From AWTP1-13 sp033764875 (GTDB lineage Bacteria > Pseudomonadota > Alphaproteobacteria > Rhizobiales > Hyphomicrobiaceae): 64,000 bases of DNA. The notes beneath the pieces are model-generated. The model saw only the letters and a list, made by a program, of their open reading frames with translations. It did not search any database and was not told the origin of the DNA. The stretch is taken from the NCBI GenBank assembly GCA_033764875.1, contig JANRIO010000036.1:20036-84035 (forward strand), in the 5' to 3' direction. This document shows, one piece after another, positions 46,250 through 54,751 of this stretch. The position numbers and the translations under genes are program-made. Within the stretch, counting starts at the first letter, position 1, and each line of letters starts with the position of its first letter.

Positions 46250-47089
46250 ATGCGCACACTGCGAACGATGCTGCCGGGCGCGAAAGTTGCGATCATGGCG
46301 CTGCTGCTCGCGGGGGCGGCGCTGCCGGCCGCGGCGCAACGGGCCGACGAGGGCGGCGTCAACGTCGGCCGCCCCTCCTTCGCCCGCTACCTCGTCTCGG
46401 CGGAAGGGATCGAGAAGGCCGCCGGACAGCAATTCGTGAGCCTGAAGTCGCAGGCCACCGGCAAGCGCGTCCTGCTCCCCGACAGCGACGAGCAGACCCG
46501 GCGCGTGCGGCGCATCGCCAAGGAGCTGCTGCCCTTCGCGGAGAAATGGAATCCGCGCGCCAAGGATTGGACCTGGGAGGTGATCGTCATCAAGGCGCCG
46601 ACGGTCAACGCCTTCTGCATGCCGGGCGGCAAGATCGCCTTCTTCACCGGCATCCTCGACAGGCTCAGCCTCACCGACGACGAGGTCGCCGTGGTCATGG
46701 GACACGAGATCGCGCACGCCCTGCGCGAGCACGCGCGCTCGCGCAAGGCCAAGACGGTGCTGACGCAGCTCAGCGCGGTGGCCGTGAGCCTGCTGCTCGG
46801 GGAAGGCTACGGGCAGATCGCGCAGCAGGGCGGCGGCCTGCTGACGCTGCGCTTCAGCCGCGGCGACGAGCGCGAGGCGGACCTGATCGGGCTCGAGCTC
46901 GCCGCGCGGGCCGGCTACAACCCGGAGGCCGGGGTGGCGCTGTGGCAGAAGATGGCGCGGGCGCAGAAGGGGGCGCCGCCGCAGTGGCTGTCCACGCATC
47001 CCTCGAGCGAGGACCGCATCGCGCGCATCAGGGCGGCGCTGCCCAAGGTCGCCCCGCTCTACGACAGGGCAAGAGCCGGCAAGGGCTAG
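46250..47089 (+). CDS. Exported M48 family metalloprotease
   Basis: Protein of 279 aa with a signal peptide (residues 1-30; MALLLAGAALPAAAQ). The zinc site is in VMGHEIAHALREHARSR near residue 145, and the third ligand Glu is in GDEREADLIGLELAARAGYNP. It lacks the transmembrane helices of HtpX and has no TPR region, so it resembles LoiP/YcaL or short BepA-type proteases that handle misfolded outer-membrane proteins. ATG 46250 is used. It is divergent from the DUF482 gene. Confidence 0.9.
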   Translation: MRTLRTMLPGAKVAIMALLLAGAALPAAAQRADEGGVNVGRPSFARYLVSAEGIEKAAGQQFVSLKSQATGKRVLLPDSDEQTRRVRRIAKELLPFAEKWNPRAKDWTWEVIVIKAPTVNAFCMPGGKIAFFTGILDRLSLTDDEVAVVMGHEIAHALREHARSRKAKTVLTQLSAVAVSLLLGEGYGQIAQQGGGLLTLRFSRGDEREADLIGLELAARAGYNPEAGVALWQKMARAQKGAPPQWLSTHPSSEDRIARIRAALPKVAPLYDRARAGKG

Positions 47090-47490
47090 TGGTGCCCGCC
47101 CGACAGATGATGGCCGCGGGCACCCTCGGGCTGGTCTTGCGGCTGTCCGGTTGAGCTCTTCGAAGTGCTGCGGCTCGCGGCAGGCTTGCGTGGATGCCCT
47201 CCTTCGCGGGCATGACGGGTGTTGTCGCGAGCCCGCTTGCCACACCAACGACGTCACCCCCGCGCAGGCGGGGGTCCACGCCAGCTCGGAGCTCTGTCGG
47301 TACAGTCGAACCGCCCGCACTCCGCAATCGAGGTTGTGGACGTGCTGCCGCAACCCAGGCCTCCACGCGTGTCGCCGCACGTGGCTGGGTGGATGGTCGG
47401 GACAAGCCCGACCATGACAACCCACACGGGTGCCAGGCGGACGAGCCGCATCACCGGCGCGCGGCGATCATGGCGGCGGGCGCGTGGCGG
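47090..47490. repeat. 401-bp intergenic region made of dispersed hairpin repeats
   Basis: No gene is visible. 47184-47279 matches the repeat at 6537-6632, including CCTTCGCGGGCATGACGGG and the CACCCCCGC/GCGGGGGT hairpin. A further hairpin lies at 47393-47415 (arms ATGGTCGGG and CCCGACCAT) and is the inverted copy of 23074-23096. The gap separates the convergent M48 and livF genes. Confidence 0.7.
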
Positions 47491-48207
47491 CTACAGGCTG
47501 AGGTAGTGCTCGCGCAGCGCGGCGTCGGCGGCGATGGCGGCCATGGGGCCCTCGTGGCGGATGGTGCCCTTCTCGATGATGTAGGCACGGTCGGCAACAG
47601 CGGAGGCGAAGTAGAGGTTCTGCTCGGAGAGCAGGACGGAGATGCCTTCCGCCTTCATGCGGCGCACGCTCTCGGCCATGAGCTCGACGATGACGGGGGC
47701 GATGCCCTCGGAGGGCTCGTCGAGCAGGACGGCTGAGGGGTTGCCCATCAGCGTGCGGGCGATGGTCAGCATCTGCTGCTCGCCGCCCGACATCTGGCTG
47801 GCGCGGCGGTCGCGCATCTCGGCGAGGTTGGGGAAGATCTCGAACAGGCGCTCCGGCGTCCAGGCGGAGGCGCCGGCGGAGGGGGCCTTGGCGCCTACGG
47901 CGAGGTTCTCGGCGACGGTCAGGTCGGTGAAGATGCGCCGGTCCTCGGGCACGTAGCCGAGGCCCGCGCGCGCGATGCGGTGGGTGGGGAGGCCCAGGAT
48001 GTCGTGTCCGGCGAAGGTGAGCGCGTCGGCGCCGGCGTCGATCAGCCCCATGATGGCCTTGAGCGTGGTCGACTTGCCGGCGCCGTTGCGGCCCATGAGG
48101 GCTGCGACCTCGCCCTGGCGCAGGCTGAGCGAGACACCGAACAGGATCTGCGCCTGCCCGTAGGCGGCGGTGAGGCCCTGCACGTCGAGGAGTGGCGTGG
48201 CGTTCAT
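47491..48207 (-). CDS. livF: Branched-chain amino acid-type ABC transporter ATPase LivF
   Basis: ATP-binding subunit of 238 aa. Walker A is GRNGAGKST near residue 40, the signature QMSGGEQQMLTIAR near residue 138, and Walker B AVLLDEPSEGIAP near residue 158, the LivF-specific form. It powers uptake with LivG, the fused permease and the periplasmic binding protein. Its start overlaps the livG stop by 4 nt. It is the last gene of the operon. Confidence 0.93.
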   Translation of the reverse strand: MNATPLLDVQGLTAAYGQAQILFGVSLSLRQGEVAALMGRNGAGKSTTLKAIMGLIDAGADALTFAGHDILGLPTHRIARAGLGYVPEDRRIFTDLTVAENLAVGAKAPSAGASAWTPERLFEIFPNLAEMRDRRASQMSGGEQQMLTIARTLMGNPSAVLLDEPSEGIAPVIVELMAESVRRMKAEGISVLLSEQNLYFASAVADRAYIIEKGTIRHEGPMAAIAADAALREHYLSL

Positions 48208-49004
48208 GGCGCGGGCCTCGCCGCGGGCCCCGCCCCGCGCGCGGCGCCCGACGCCGTCAGGTCCGCCGTGCCGCCGAGGTAGACCTCGCGCACGCGCGGG
48301 TCGGCGCGCACGCTCTGGGCCGTGCCGCGGGCGATGATCTCGCCGCGCACGAGGACGAGGATGTGGTCGGCGTGGGCGAACACCGCGTCCATGTCGTGCT
48401 CGGTGAACAGGACGCCGATGCCGGAGGCCCGGGCGATGTCCGCCGTCAGCTGCATCAGGGCGCCGCGCTCCTTGGGCGCCATGCCGGCCGTGGGCTCGTC
48501 CATGAGCAAGAGCTTGGGCTGGCCGGCGAGCGCGATGGCGAGCTCGACGCGCTTGACGTCGCCGTAGGCGAGCTCGCGGCAGGGACGGTCGGCCGCATCC
48601 GCCATGCCGACGCGATCGAGGAGCGCGACGGCCTCGTCGCGGGCGAAGGCGGTGGCGTCGGACCAGAGGCTGCGCGTGCGCCCGGCAAGGCTGATCAGGG
48701 CCATCTGCACGTTCTCGGCCACGGTCATCGACAGGAAGGTCTGGGCCACCTGGAAGGTGCGCCCGACGCCGAGGCGCCAGATGCTGCGGGGCGCGCGCCC
48801 GGCGATGTCGGTGCCGTCGAGGCGCACGGTGCCGGCGTCGGGGGCGAGCTGGCCGCCGATCATGTTGAAGGTCGTCGACTTGCCGGCGCCGTTGGGGCCG
48901 ATCAGCGCCACAAGCTGGCCGCGGGCCACGTCGAAGCTGACGGCGCGGGCCGCGTGCACGCCGCCGAACGATTTCTCCAGGCCCTCGACGGCGAGCAGGG
49001 TCAT
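48204..49004 (-). CDS. livG: Branched-chain amino acid-type ABC transporter ATPase LivG
   Basis: ATP-binding subunit of 266 aa. Walker A is GPNGAGKST near residue 38, Q-loop region VGRTFQVAQTFLSMTV, and Walker B LLLMDEPTAGMAP near residue 165. The C-terminal VYLGG is typical of LivG. The signature segment reads LAYGDVKRVELAIAL, with the usual LSYG variant replaced by LAYG. It overlaps the fused permease gene upstream and livF downstream by 4 nt each. Confidence 0.93.
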   Translation of the reverse strand: MTLLAVEGLEKSFGGVHAARAVSFDVARGQLVALIGPNGAGKSTTFNMIGGQLAPDAGTVRLDGTDIAGRAPRSIWRLGVGRTFQVAQTFLSMTVAENVQMALISLAGRTRSLWSDATAFARDEAVALLDRVGMADAADRPCRELAYGDVKRVELAIALAGQPKLLLMDEPTAGMAPKERGALMQLTADIARASGIGVLFTEHDMDAVFAHADHILVLVRGEIIARGTAQSVRADPRVREVYLGGTADLTASGAARGAGPAARPAP

Positions 49005-50890
49005 GCCGGTGCCCGCCGCGTCTTGGGCGCGAGGCCGGGGGCCGCCAGGCCGGCGCGCAGGCCCATGATGCCGCCGACGATGCCGCGGGGAACGGCGAGC
49101 ACGATGGCGATGATGGCGAGGCCCAGCAGCAGGCGCCAGTGGTCGGTCAGCGGCATCACGAAATCGCGGATGGCGTGGAAGGCGGCGGCCCCCACGAGCG
49201 GTCCGACCACGGTCTGCACGCCGCCCAGCAGCACCATGACGAGGAAGTCGATCGACATGGAGATGGAGATCAGGGTCGGGTCGATGGAGCCCTTGGAGAA
49301 GGCGAACAGGCCGCCGGCGAGACCGGCCGCGGTGCCCGCGACGACGAAGGCAAGCCAGCGGTGGGTGCGCACGTCGATGCCGATGGCATCCGCGCGCGCG
49401 CTCGAATCGCGGGCGGCGCGCAGCGTGTAGCCGAAGGGCGCGTAGATGATGCGGCGCAGGACAAGGATGGCCGCGCCGGCGACAAGAAGCATGAGATAGT
49501 AGTAGGCCGTGCGGCCGGCCACCCAGGCCGACGGCCAGACGCCGACGACGCCGTTGTCGCCGCCGGTCATCTCCACCCACTGGAAGGCGACGGCGTAGGT
49601 GATCTGGGCGAAGGCCAGCGTCAGCATGGCGAGGTAGATGCCCGAGAGGCGCACGATGAAGAAGCCGAACACGGCGGCGCCGAGGCCGGCCGCCAGGGGC
49701 GCGGCGAGGAGGGCCGGCTCCATGGGCACGCCGAGGCGCGTCACGAGGAGGCCGGCCGCATAGGCGCCGAGGCCGAAGTAGGCGGCGTGCCCGAAGCTGA
49801 CGATGCCGCCGACGCCGATCAGGAAGTTGAGGCTGAAGGCGGCGAGCGCGAAGGCGAGGATCTCGATGCCCACCTTCACCGCGTAGGCGTCGCCGAGGAT
49901 GGGAAGGGCGAGCAGCAGCACGGCGGCGACGGCGGCCGCGACGACCTCGAAGCGGGCAAAGCGGCGCAGATCGAGGATGCCCTCGGGCAGCACGGGGCGG
50001 CCGTGGGCGGCCTCCGGCCGGCCGAGCAGGCCCCAGGGCCGCACGACCAGCACCACGGCCATCAGCAGGAAGACGAGCACCAGGGTGATCTTGGGAAAGA
50101 TCAGGATGCCGAAGGCCTGCAGCTGGCCGATCAGGAGCGCGGCGAGAAAGGCGCCGGGGACCGAGCCCATGCCGCCGACGACGGTGACGACGAAGGCCTC
50201 GGTGATGATGGCGATGTCCATGTGCGGCGTGGCGGCCAGCCGCGGCGTCTGCAGCGCGCCGCCGAGGCCGGCGAGGAAGGCGCCGAGGAACAGGGTGCCG
50301 GTGAACAGCAGGGCCTGATTGACGCCAAGGGCCGCGACCATCTCGCGGTCCTGGGTGGCGGCGCGCACCAGCACGCCGAAGCGGGTGCGGTTCATGAGCA
50401 GCCAGAGCAGTCCCAGCACCACGGGCCCGGTGCCGATCAGGAACAGCTCGTAGGCGGGGAAGCGGTGGCCCAGGATGTCGACGGCGTGGCGCAGGCTCGG
50501 CGCGCGCGGCCCCAGGATGTCGAGCGGGCCCCACACCATCAGCACCAGGTCCTGCACGGCGAGGACGACGCCGAAGGTGGCGAGCAGCTGGAACAGCTCG
50601 GGCGCGCGGTAGATGCGCCGCAGGACGACGAACTCCATGAGGACGCCGACGATGCCGACGGCCAGCGCCGACAGCACAACGCCAAGCAGAAACAGCGGCA
50701 GGGAGCGGTCGAGCTCGAGGAGGCGGGGGACCAGCGTCACCGCGAAGTAGGCGCCCAGCATGTAGAAGGAGCCGTGCGCGAAGTTGACGATGCGCGTGAC
50801 GCCGAAGACGATGGTGAGCCCGACGGCGATGATGAACAGCGACGAGGCGCTGGCCAGCCCATTGAGCATCTGCACGAGGAAGAACGACAT
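49001..50890 (-). CDS. Fused LivH-LivM branched-chain amino acid-type ABC permease
   Basis: Inner-membrane permease of 629 aa that joins both Liv permeases in one chain. Residues 1 to about 295 are LivH-like (GLTIVFGVTRIVNFAHGSFY, TEAFVVTVVGGMGSVPGAF). Residues about 320-629 are LivM-like (FLIGVGGIVSFGHAAYFGLGAYA, and the EAA-type VMVLLGGVQTVVGPLVGAAAF). Each half has about eight helices. The usual system has two separate genes. ATG 50890 is used. It is 176 bp downstream of the binding-protein gene, with a perfect hairpin between them. Confidence 0.93.
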   Translation of the reverse strand: MSFFLVQMLNGLASASSLFIIAVGLTIVFGVTRIVNFAHGSFYMLGAYFAVTLVPRLLELDRSLPLFLLGVVLSALAVGIVGVLMEFVVLRRIYRAPELFQLLATFGVVLAVQDLVLMVWGPLDILGPRAPSLRHAVDILGHRFPAYELFLIGTGPVVLGLLWLLMNRTRFGVLVRAATQDREMVAALGVNQALLFTGTLFLGAFLAGLGGALQTPRLAATPHMDIAIITEAFVVTVVGGMGSVPGAFLAALLIGQLQAFGILIFPKITLVLVFLLMAVVLVVRPWGLLGRPEAAHGRPVLPEGILDLRRFARFEVVAAAVAAVLLLALPILGDAYAVKVGIEILAFALAAFSLNFLIGVGGIVSFGHAAYFGLGAYAAGLLVTRLGVPMEPALLAAPLAAGLGAAVFGFFIVRLSGIYLAMLTLAFAQITYAVAFQWVEMTGGDNGVVGVWPSAWVAGRTAYYYLMLLVAGAAILVLRRIIYAPFGYTLRAARDSSARADAIGIDVRTHRWLAFVVAGTAAGLAGGLFAFSKGSIDPTLISISMSIDFLVMVLLGGVQTVVGPLVGAAAFHAIRDFVMPLTDHWRLLLGLAIIAIVLAVPRGIVGGIMGLRAGLAAPGLAPKTRRAPA

Positions 50891-50978
50891 GTCGTGCGGT
50901 CGGTGCTCCGGAGCGGGTGGGCGGGACTGCTGCTCCCTGACCCGACGAGCGGAGAAGGGAAACAAGTCGGCTTCTGCG

Positions 50979-51006
50979 CCCTCTCCCCGTCAAAACGGGG
51001 AGAGGG
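50979..51006 (-). other. Perfect 12-bp hairpin between the binding-protein and permease genes
   Basis: Arms CCCTCTCCCCGT and ACGGGGAGAGGG with loop CAAA lie 61 bp after the stop of the substrate-binding gene and 89 bp before the permease start. No T run follows on the minus strand. In binding-protein transporters such hairpins often stabilise or partly terminate the mRNA so that more binding protein than permease is made; here that is inference. Confidence 0.6.
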
Positions 51007-51066
51007 AATGAGGTCTTGCCATCTCCGGGAGGTGGCATCGCTCCCTGCGCGGAGAGGGGACCACAC

Positions 51067-52287
51067 TCAGTTCTTGCGGGCGGCCTTCACCTCGGCCTCG
51101 GGGAAGAGGTACTTGGCGCCGTCCTCGTACTTCCAGCTCTTCATGGTGCCGGCCTTGCCCTTGAGCGTGGTCTCGCCGACCCAGGCGCCGAGCGTCGACT
51201 GGTGGTCGAGCGCGCGCATGGTGACGGGGCCGGTGATGGTGTCGAACTTGGCGTCGTTGAGGGCGGCGAGGAGCTTCTCGGTGTCGGTGCCGCCGGCCTT
51301 GTTGATGGTGTCGCGCAGCATGTAGCCGACGACGTAGCCGAGCAGCGAGCCCAGCCGCGGCGTGTCGTTGAACTTGGCCTTGTAGGCGTCGATGAAGGCC
51401 TTGTGCGGGGCGTCCGTGATCTGGTCGAGCGGGTAGCCGGTGACGATCCAGCCCTCGGGCGTCTCCTCGCCCAGCGGGATCATGTACTCGGGCTCGCCGG
51501 TGAGCAGGCTCGCAACCGTGCGCTTCTCGAACAGGCCGCGCGTGTTGCCCTCGCGCACGAACTGGGTGAGGTCGGCGCCGAACAGCACGTTGAAGATGCC
51601 GTCGGGCTTCAGGTTCTCAAGGGCTGCGACGGTGGCGCCGGCGTCGACCTTGCCCAGGGCGGGAAACTGCTCGCCGACGATCTCGGCGTCGGGCGTGGCG
51701 GCCTTGATCAGCCTCTTGAAGTTGGCCGCCGCGGACTGGCCGTACTCGTAGTTGGGGGCCACGATCGCCCACTTCTTGACGCCCTTGGCCTTGACCGCCT
51801 CGACCAGCATCTTGGTCTGCATGTAGGTCGAGGGCCGGACGCGGTAGGTGTACTTGTTGCCAGAGGCCATGGTGATGGCGTCGGTCAGCGGCTCGGTGGC
51901 CAGGAACAGCACCTTCTTCTGGTTGGCGAAGTCGGCGACGGCGAGGCCGACGTTGGAGAGGAAGGTGCCGACGAGGAAGCCGACGTTCTCGCGGGTGAGC
52001 AATTCCTCCGCCACGCGCACCGCATCGCCCGGCGTGCCGCCGTCGTCGCGGAACACGATCTCGAGCTTGCGTCCGCCGAGCACGCCGCCCTTGGCGTTGA
52101 TCTCGTCCTGGGCGAGCTGCATGCCGTTGCGGTAGGGCACCGCGAAGGCCGCCATGCGCGCGTAGGAGTTGAGCTCGCCGACCTTGACGGGCTCCCCTTG
52201 CGCAAGGGCAGGCAGCGCGGCGAGCGCCACGCCGATGGCGGCGGCGCCTGCCACCAGCAAGCGATGCATGTGTGCGATCCGGACCAT
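51067..52287 (-). CDS. Liv-type ABC transporter substrate-binding protein
   Basis: Periplasmic binding protein of 406 aa with a signal peptide (MHRLLVAGAAAIGVALAALP, cleavage after ALA-Q). The mature protein starts EPVKVGELNSYARMAAFAVPYRNG and continues with GGVLGGRKLEIVFRDDGG and NVGFLVGTFLSNVGLAVADFA, the type I fold of LivJ/LivK-like proteins. The ligand may be a branched-chain amino acid, an amide, urea or an aromatic acid. AGGAG precedes ATG 52287. It is the first gene of the operon and has an inverted repeat 116 bp upstream. Confidence 0.92.
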   Translation of the reverse strand: MVRIAHMHRLLVAGAAAIGVALAALPALAQGEPVKVGELNSYARMAAFAVPYRNGMQLAQDEINAKGGVLGGRKLEIVFRDDGGTPGDAVRVAEELLTRENVGFLVGTFLSNVGLAVADFANQKKVLFLATEPLTDAITMASGNKYTYRVRPSTYMQTKMLVEAVKAKGVKKWAIVAPNYEYGQSAAANFKRLIKAATPDAEIVGEQFPALGKVDAGATVAALENLKPDGIFNVLFGADLTQFVREGNTRGLFEKRTVASLLTGEPEYMIPLGEETPEGWIVTGYPLDQITDAPHKAFIDAYKAKFNDTPRLGSLLGYVVGYMLRDTINKAGGTDTEKLLAALNDAKFDTITGPVTMRALDHQSTLGAWVGETTLKGKAGTMKSWKYEDGAKYLFPEAEVKAARKN

Positions 52288-52402
52288 TCAACAACTCCTC
52301 TCGAGCCCAAAGCCGAAGATGTTGGTTCCCGTCTGTCCGCGGCGTGGGCGTGCGCCCGCGTGAGCCCCGGTCTCCGGCGTGCCACCCGTAGCACATCGCA
52401 AG

Positions 52403-52422
52403 ATCGTTAGCCTGCTAACGAT
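52403..52422. promoter_or_regulatory. Perfect inverted repeat, candidate operator of the Liv-type operon
   Basis: Arms ATCGTTAG and CTAACGAT around CCTG form a perfect 8-bp dyad 116 bp upstream of the binding-protein start, in a slightly AT-rich patch. Size and symmetry fit a TetR, GntR or MarR-type operator. No regulator gene is adjacent, so the binding protein is unknown. Confidence 0.5.
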
Positions 52423-52516
52423 AGCATGCCGACAAATCCGGACAAGAGCCAAGACTGGCGCTGCAACACGCCGCTTGCCGCCCGATTGGGCAGCGGGCCG
52501 TCAGCTGCCCGCGGGC

Positions 52517-53788
52517 TCAACGGCGCCGGCGCCTCGCCGGCTTGCGGAGGATGGCCACCGCCTCGACGTGGTCGGAGTACAGGAACTGGTCGATGGGGGT
52601 GACGGCCTCGATGGCGTAGCCGCCGGCCGTGAGGTGACGGGCGTCGCGGGCGAGAGTGGCGGGGTTGCAGGAGACGTAGGCGACCAGCGGCACGTCCGAA
52701 ACGGAGAGGGCCTGCGCCTGGGCCTCGGCGCCCGCGCGGGGCGGATCGAGCACGACGGCATCGAGCCCGGCGAGCTCGCCCGGGGCCAGCGGCTCGCGGA
52801 AGAGATCGCGGGCCAGCACCTCGATGGGCTTGAGACCCTGGGCGTGGCGCGCGGCGTGCGACAGCGTCGCGAGGGCCGCCTTGTCGCTGTCGAGAGCGCG
52901 CACGCGGGCGGTGCGGGCGAGGGCGAGGGAGAAGGCACCTACGCCGCAGAACAGATCCGCGACGCGACGGGCGTTGCCGACGCCGGTCTGCACCAGGCCG
53001 CGCATGGCCTCCTCGGCTGCGGCGACGGCCTGCACGAAGCCGCCGGGCGGGGGTGTCACCGCCACGCCCGCGATGTCGAGGGCGGGCATGGCGCGCACCA
53101 GGATGGGGTTGCCATCGAGGCTGATGCGGGCGAAGCGGTGGCCCTCGGCAAGGCGCGCGAGGGCGGACGAGATTTCCGGCGTGACGCGCGCGAGGTCGGC
53201 TGCGACCGCAACGTCGAGGCCCGCCGGGGTTGCGAGCACGGTCAGGCGCGCCTCCTTGACGGCGAGGATGGCGACGAGGCTGCGCAGGGCCGGGAGCACG
53301 CGCACGATCTCGGGCTCGAGCACGCAGCAGACGGCGATGTCGACGAGGTCGTGGGAGCGCCGCGCGTGGTATCCGAGCGCCACGGCGCCTTGGGTGCGGC
53401 GCGCCGTCAGCACGGCGCGGCGGCGCGTGCCGCCGGCAAGACGCACAAGCGCGCCGACGGGCGCGGCCGCCAGCCCGCGCTCGGCGAAGCAGGCGACGAC
53501 GAGCCCGCGCTTCCAGTCGGCGTAGACGGCGTCCGGCATGTGCTGGGCAAGACAGCCGCCGCAGACGGTGAAATGCGGGCAGGGCGGGGCGGCCCGGGCC
53601 GGGGCCGGTGGCCCGACGACGCGTCCGGCGCCCGCGTCATCGATCTCGACCGTCTCCCCCGGCAGGGCAAAGGGCACGAACACGGCGCGGCCCTGGGCAT
53701 CGCGCGCGATGCCGTCGGCCCGGGCCCCGATGGCCTCGATCACAAGGCGCCGCGCGCCGGGGTCGGGGGCCGTGTCGTCAGGCGTCAT
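52517..53788 (-). CDS. TrmA/RlmD-family 23S rRNA (uracil-5)-methyltransferase
   Basis: Protein of 423 aa with a TRAM-like N-terminus (FVPFALPGETVEIDD). The Fe-S binding CPHFTVCGGCLAQHM has three of the four cysteines, and the fourth is in the VCCVLEPE segment. The SAM motif is ADLFCGVGAFSLALA near residue 285. The catalytic Cys is in YVSCNPATLARD, with the proton acceptor region DQFLYSDHVEAVA at the C-terminus. It methylates uracil C5 in 23S rRNA or tRNA. It overlaps the TlyA gene upstream by 11 nt. Confidence 0.92.
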   Translation of the reverse strand: MTPDDTAPDPGARRLVIEAIGARADGIARDAQGRAVFVPFALPGETVEIDDAGAGRVVGPPAPARAAPPCPHFTVCGGCLAQHMPDAVYADWKRGLVVACFAERGLAAAPVGALVRLAGGTRRRAVLTARRTQGAVALGYHARRSHDLVDIAVCCVLEPEIVRVLPALRSLVAILAVKEARLTVLATPAGLDVAVAADLARVTPEISSALARLAEGHRFARISLDGNPILVRAMPALDIAGVAVTPPPGGFVQAVAAAEEAMRGLVQTGVGNARRVADLFCGVGAFSLALARTARVRALDSDKAALATLSHAARHAQGLKPIEVLARDLFREPLAPGELAGLDAVVLDPPRAGAEAQAQALSVSDVPLVAYVSCNPATLARDARHLTAGGYAIEAVTPIDQFLYSDHVEAVAILRKPARRRRR

Positions 53789-54542
53789 GGCTGGCTCCGA
53801 TCAGGTACTCGAGGTTGCCCGAGCCGCCGGTGATGGGCGAGGGCACGACACCCAGCAGGCGCCATCCCGGCTGGCCGGCAAGGAACTGCTCGACCGCCGT
53901 GACCGCGGCTTGGCGGGCCTTGGCGTCGCGCACGATGCCGCGCTTGCCGACGGCGGCGCGTCCGACCTCGAACTGCGGCTTGATCAGCGCCACCAGCCAG
54001 GCGCCGCGGGCGGCCAGAGGCAGCACCGCGGGCAGCACCTTCAACAGCGAGATGAAGCTGACGTCGACGACGACGGCGCCGACGGGCTCGGCGATGTCGG
54101 CAGGCGTCAGGTCGCGGGCATCGCTGCCCTCGCGGGCCACGACGCGCGGATCGCCGCTGAGGCTGGGATGGAGCTGGCCGTGGCCCACGTCGATGGCGTA
54201 GACCCTGGCGGCGCCTGCGTCGAGGAGCACGCGGGTGAAGCCGCCGGTGGAGGCGCCGATGTCCAGGGCGGCACGGCCCTGCGCCTCGAGCTTGAACGCG
54301 GCCAATGCCGCGGCAAGCTTCTCGCCGCCGCGCGACACGTGCCGCGTCGCGGCGGGGGCATCGGTGAGCGCGACGTGCTGAGCGGGCGTCACGGCGCGCG
54401 CGGGGGACGCTTCAACGGCACCGTCGACGGTCACCAAGCCGCGGCGGATGAGATCCTGGGCCCGCGAGCGGGTGGCGACGAGGCCGCGGGTCACCATGGC
54501 CCGGTCGAGACGCGTGCGGTCCGGCGGCGTGTCGGCAGCCAT
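53778..54542 (-). CDS. tlyA: TlyA family RNA methyltransferase / hemolysin-like protein
   Basis: Protein of 254 aa. The N-terminal S4 RNA-binding domain (RLDRAMVTRGLVATRSRAQDLIRRGLVTVDG) is followed by an RrmJ-like methyltransferase domain with ALDIGASTGGFTRVLL near residue 90 and VVVDVSFISLLKVLP. TlyA methylates the 2'-O of cytidines in rRNA. ATG 54542 gives MAADTPPD. It overlaps the RlmD-like gene by 11 nt; both modify RNA and are probably one transcript. Confidence 0.9.
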   Translation of the reverse strand: MAADTPPDRTRLDRAMVTRGLVATRSRAQDLIRRGLVTVDGAVEASPARAVTPAQHVALTDAPAATRHVSRGGEKLAAALAAFKLEAQGRAALDIGASTGGFTRVLLDAGAARVYAIDVGHGQLHPSLSGDPRVVAREGSDARDLTPADIAEPVGAVVVDVSFISLLKVLPAVLPLAARGAWLVALIKPQFEVGRAAVGKRGIVRDAKARQAAVTAVEQFLAGQPGWRLLGVVPSPITGGSGNLEYLIGASHDA

Positions 54543-54751
54543 GGCGATCTCACGGACCTGTGAACTCTGCGCGTGCCGCTCGAGACATCCGATCGGGCCC
54601 CTTCGACGTATCTGAGCCAGCATCGAGCAGGCCGGCCATGCTATGTCGTGTGCCGTGACTGCCCGGCCTCGCATCGATGCTCGGATCCGCCCCGGAGGCG
54701 GACCGAGGCTCGCCACGCCTATTCGCTGATCCGTTGGGAGGTATCGCACTC

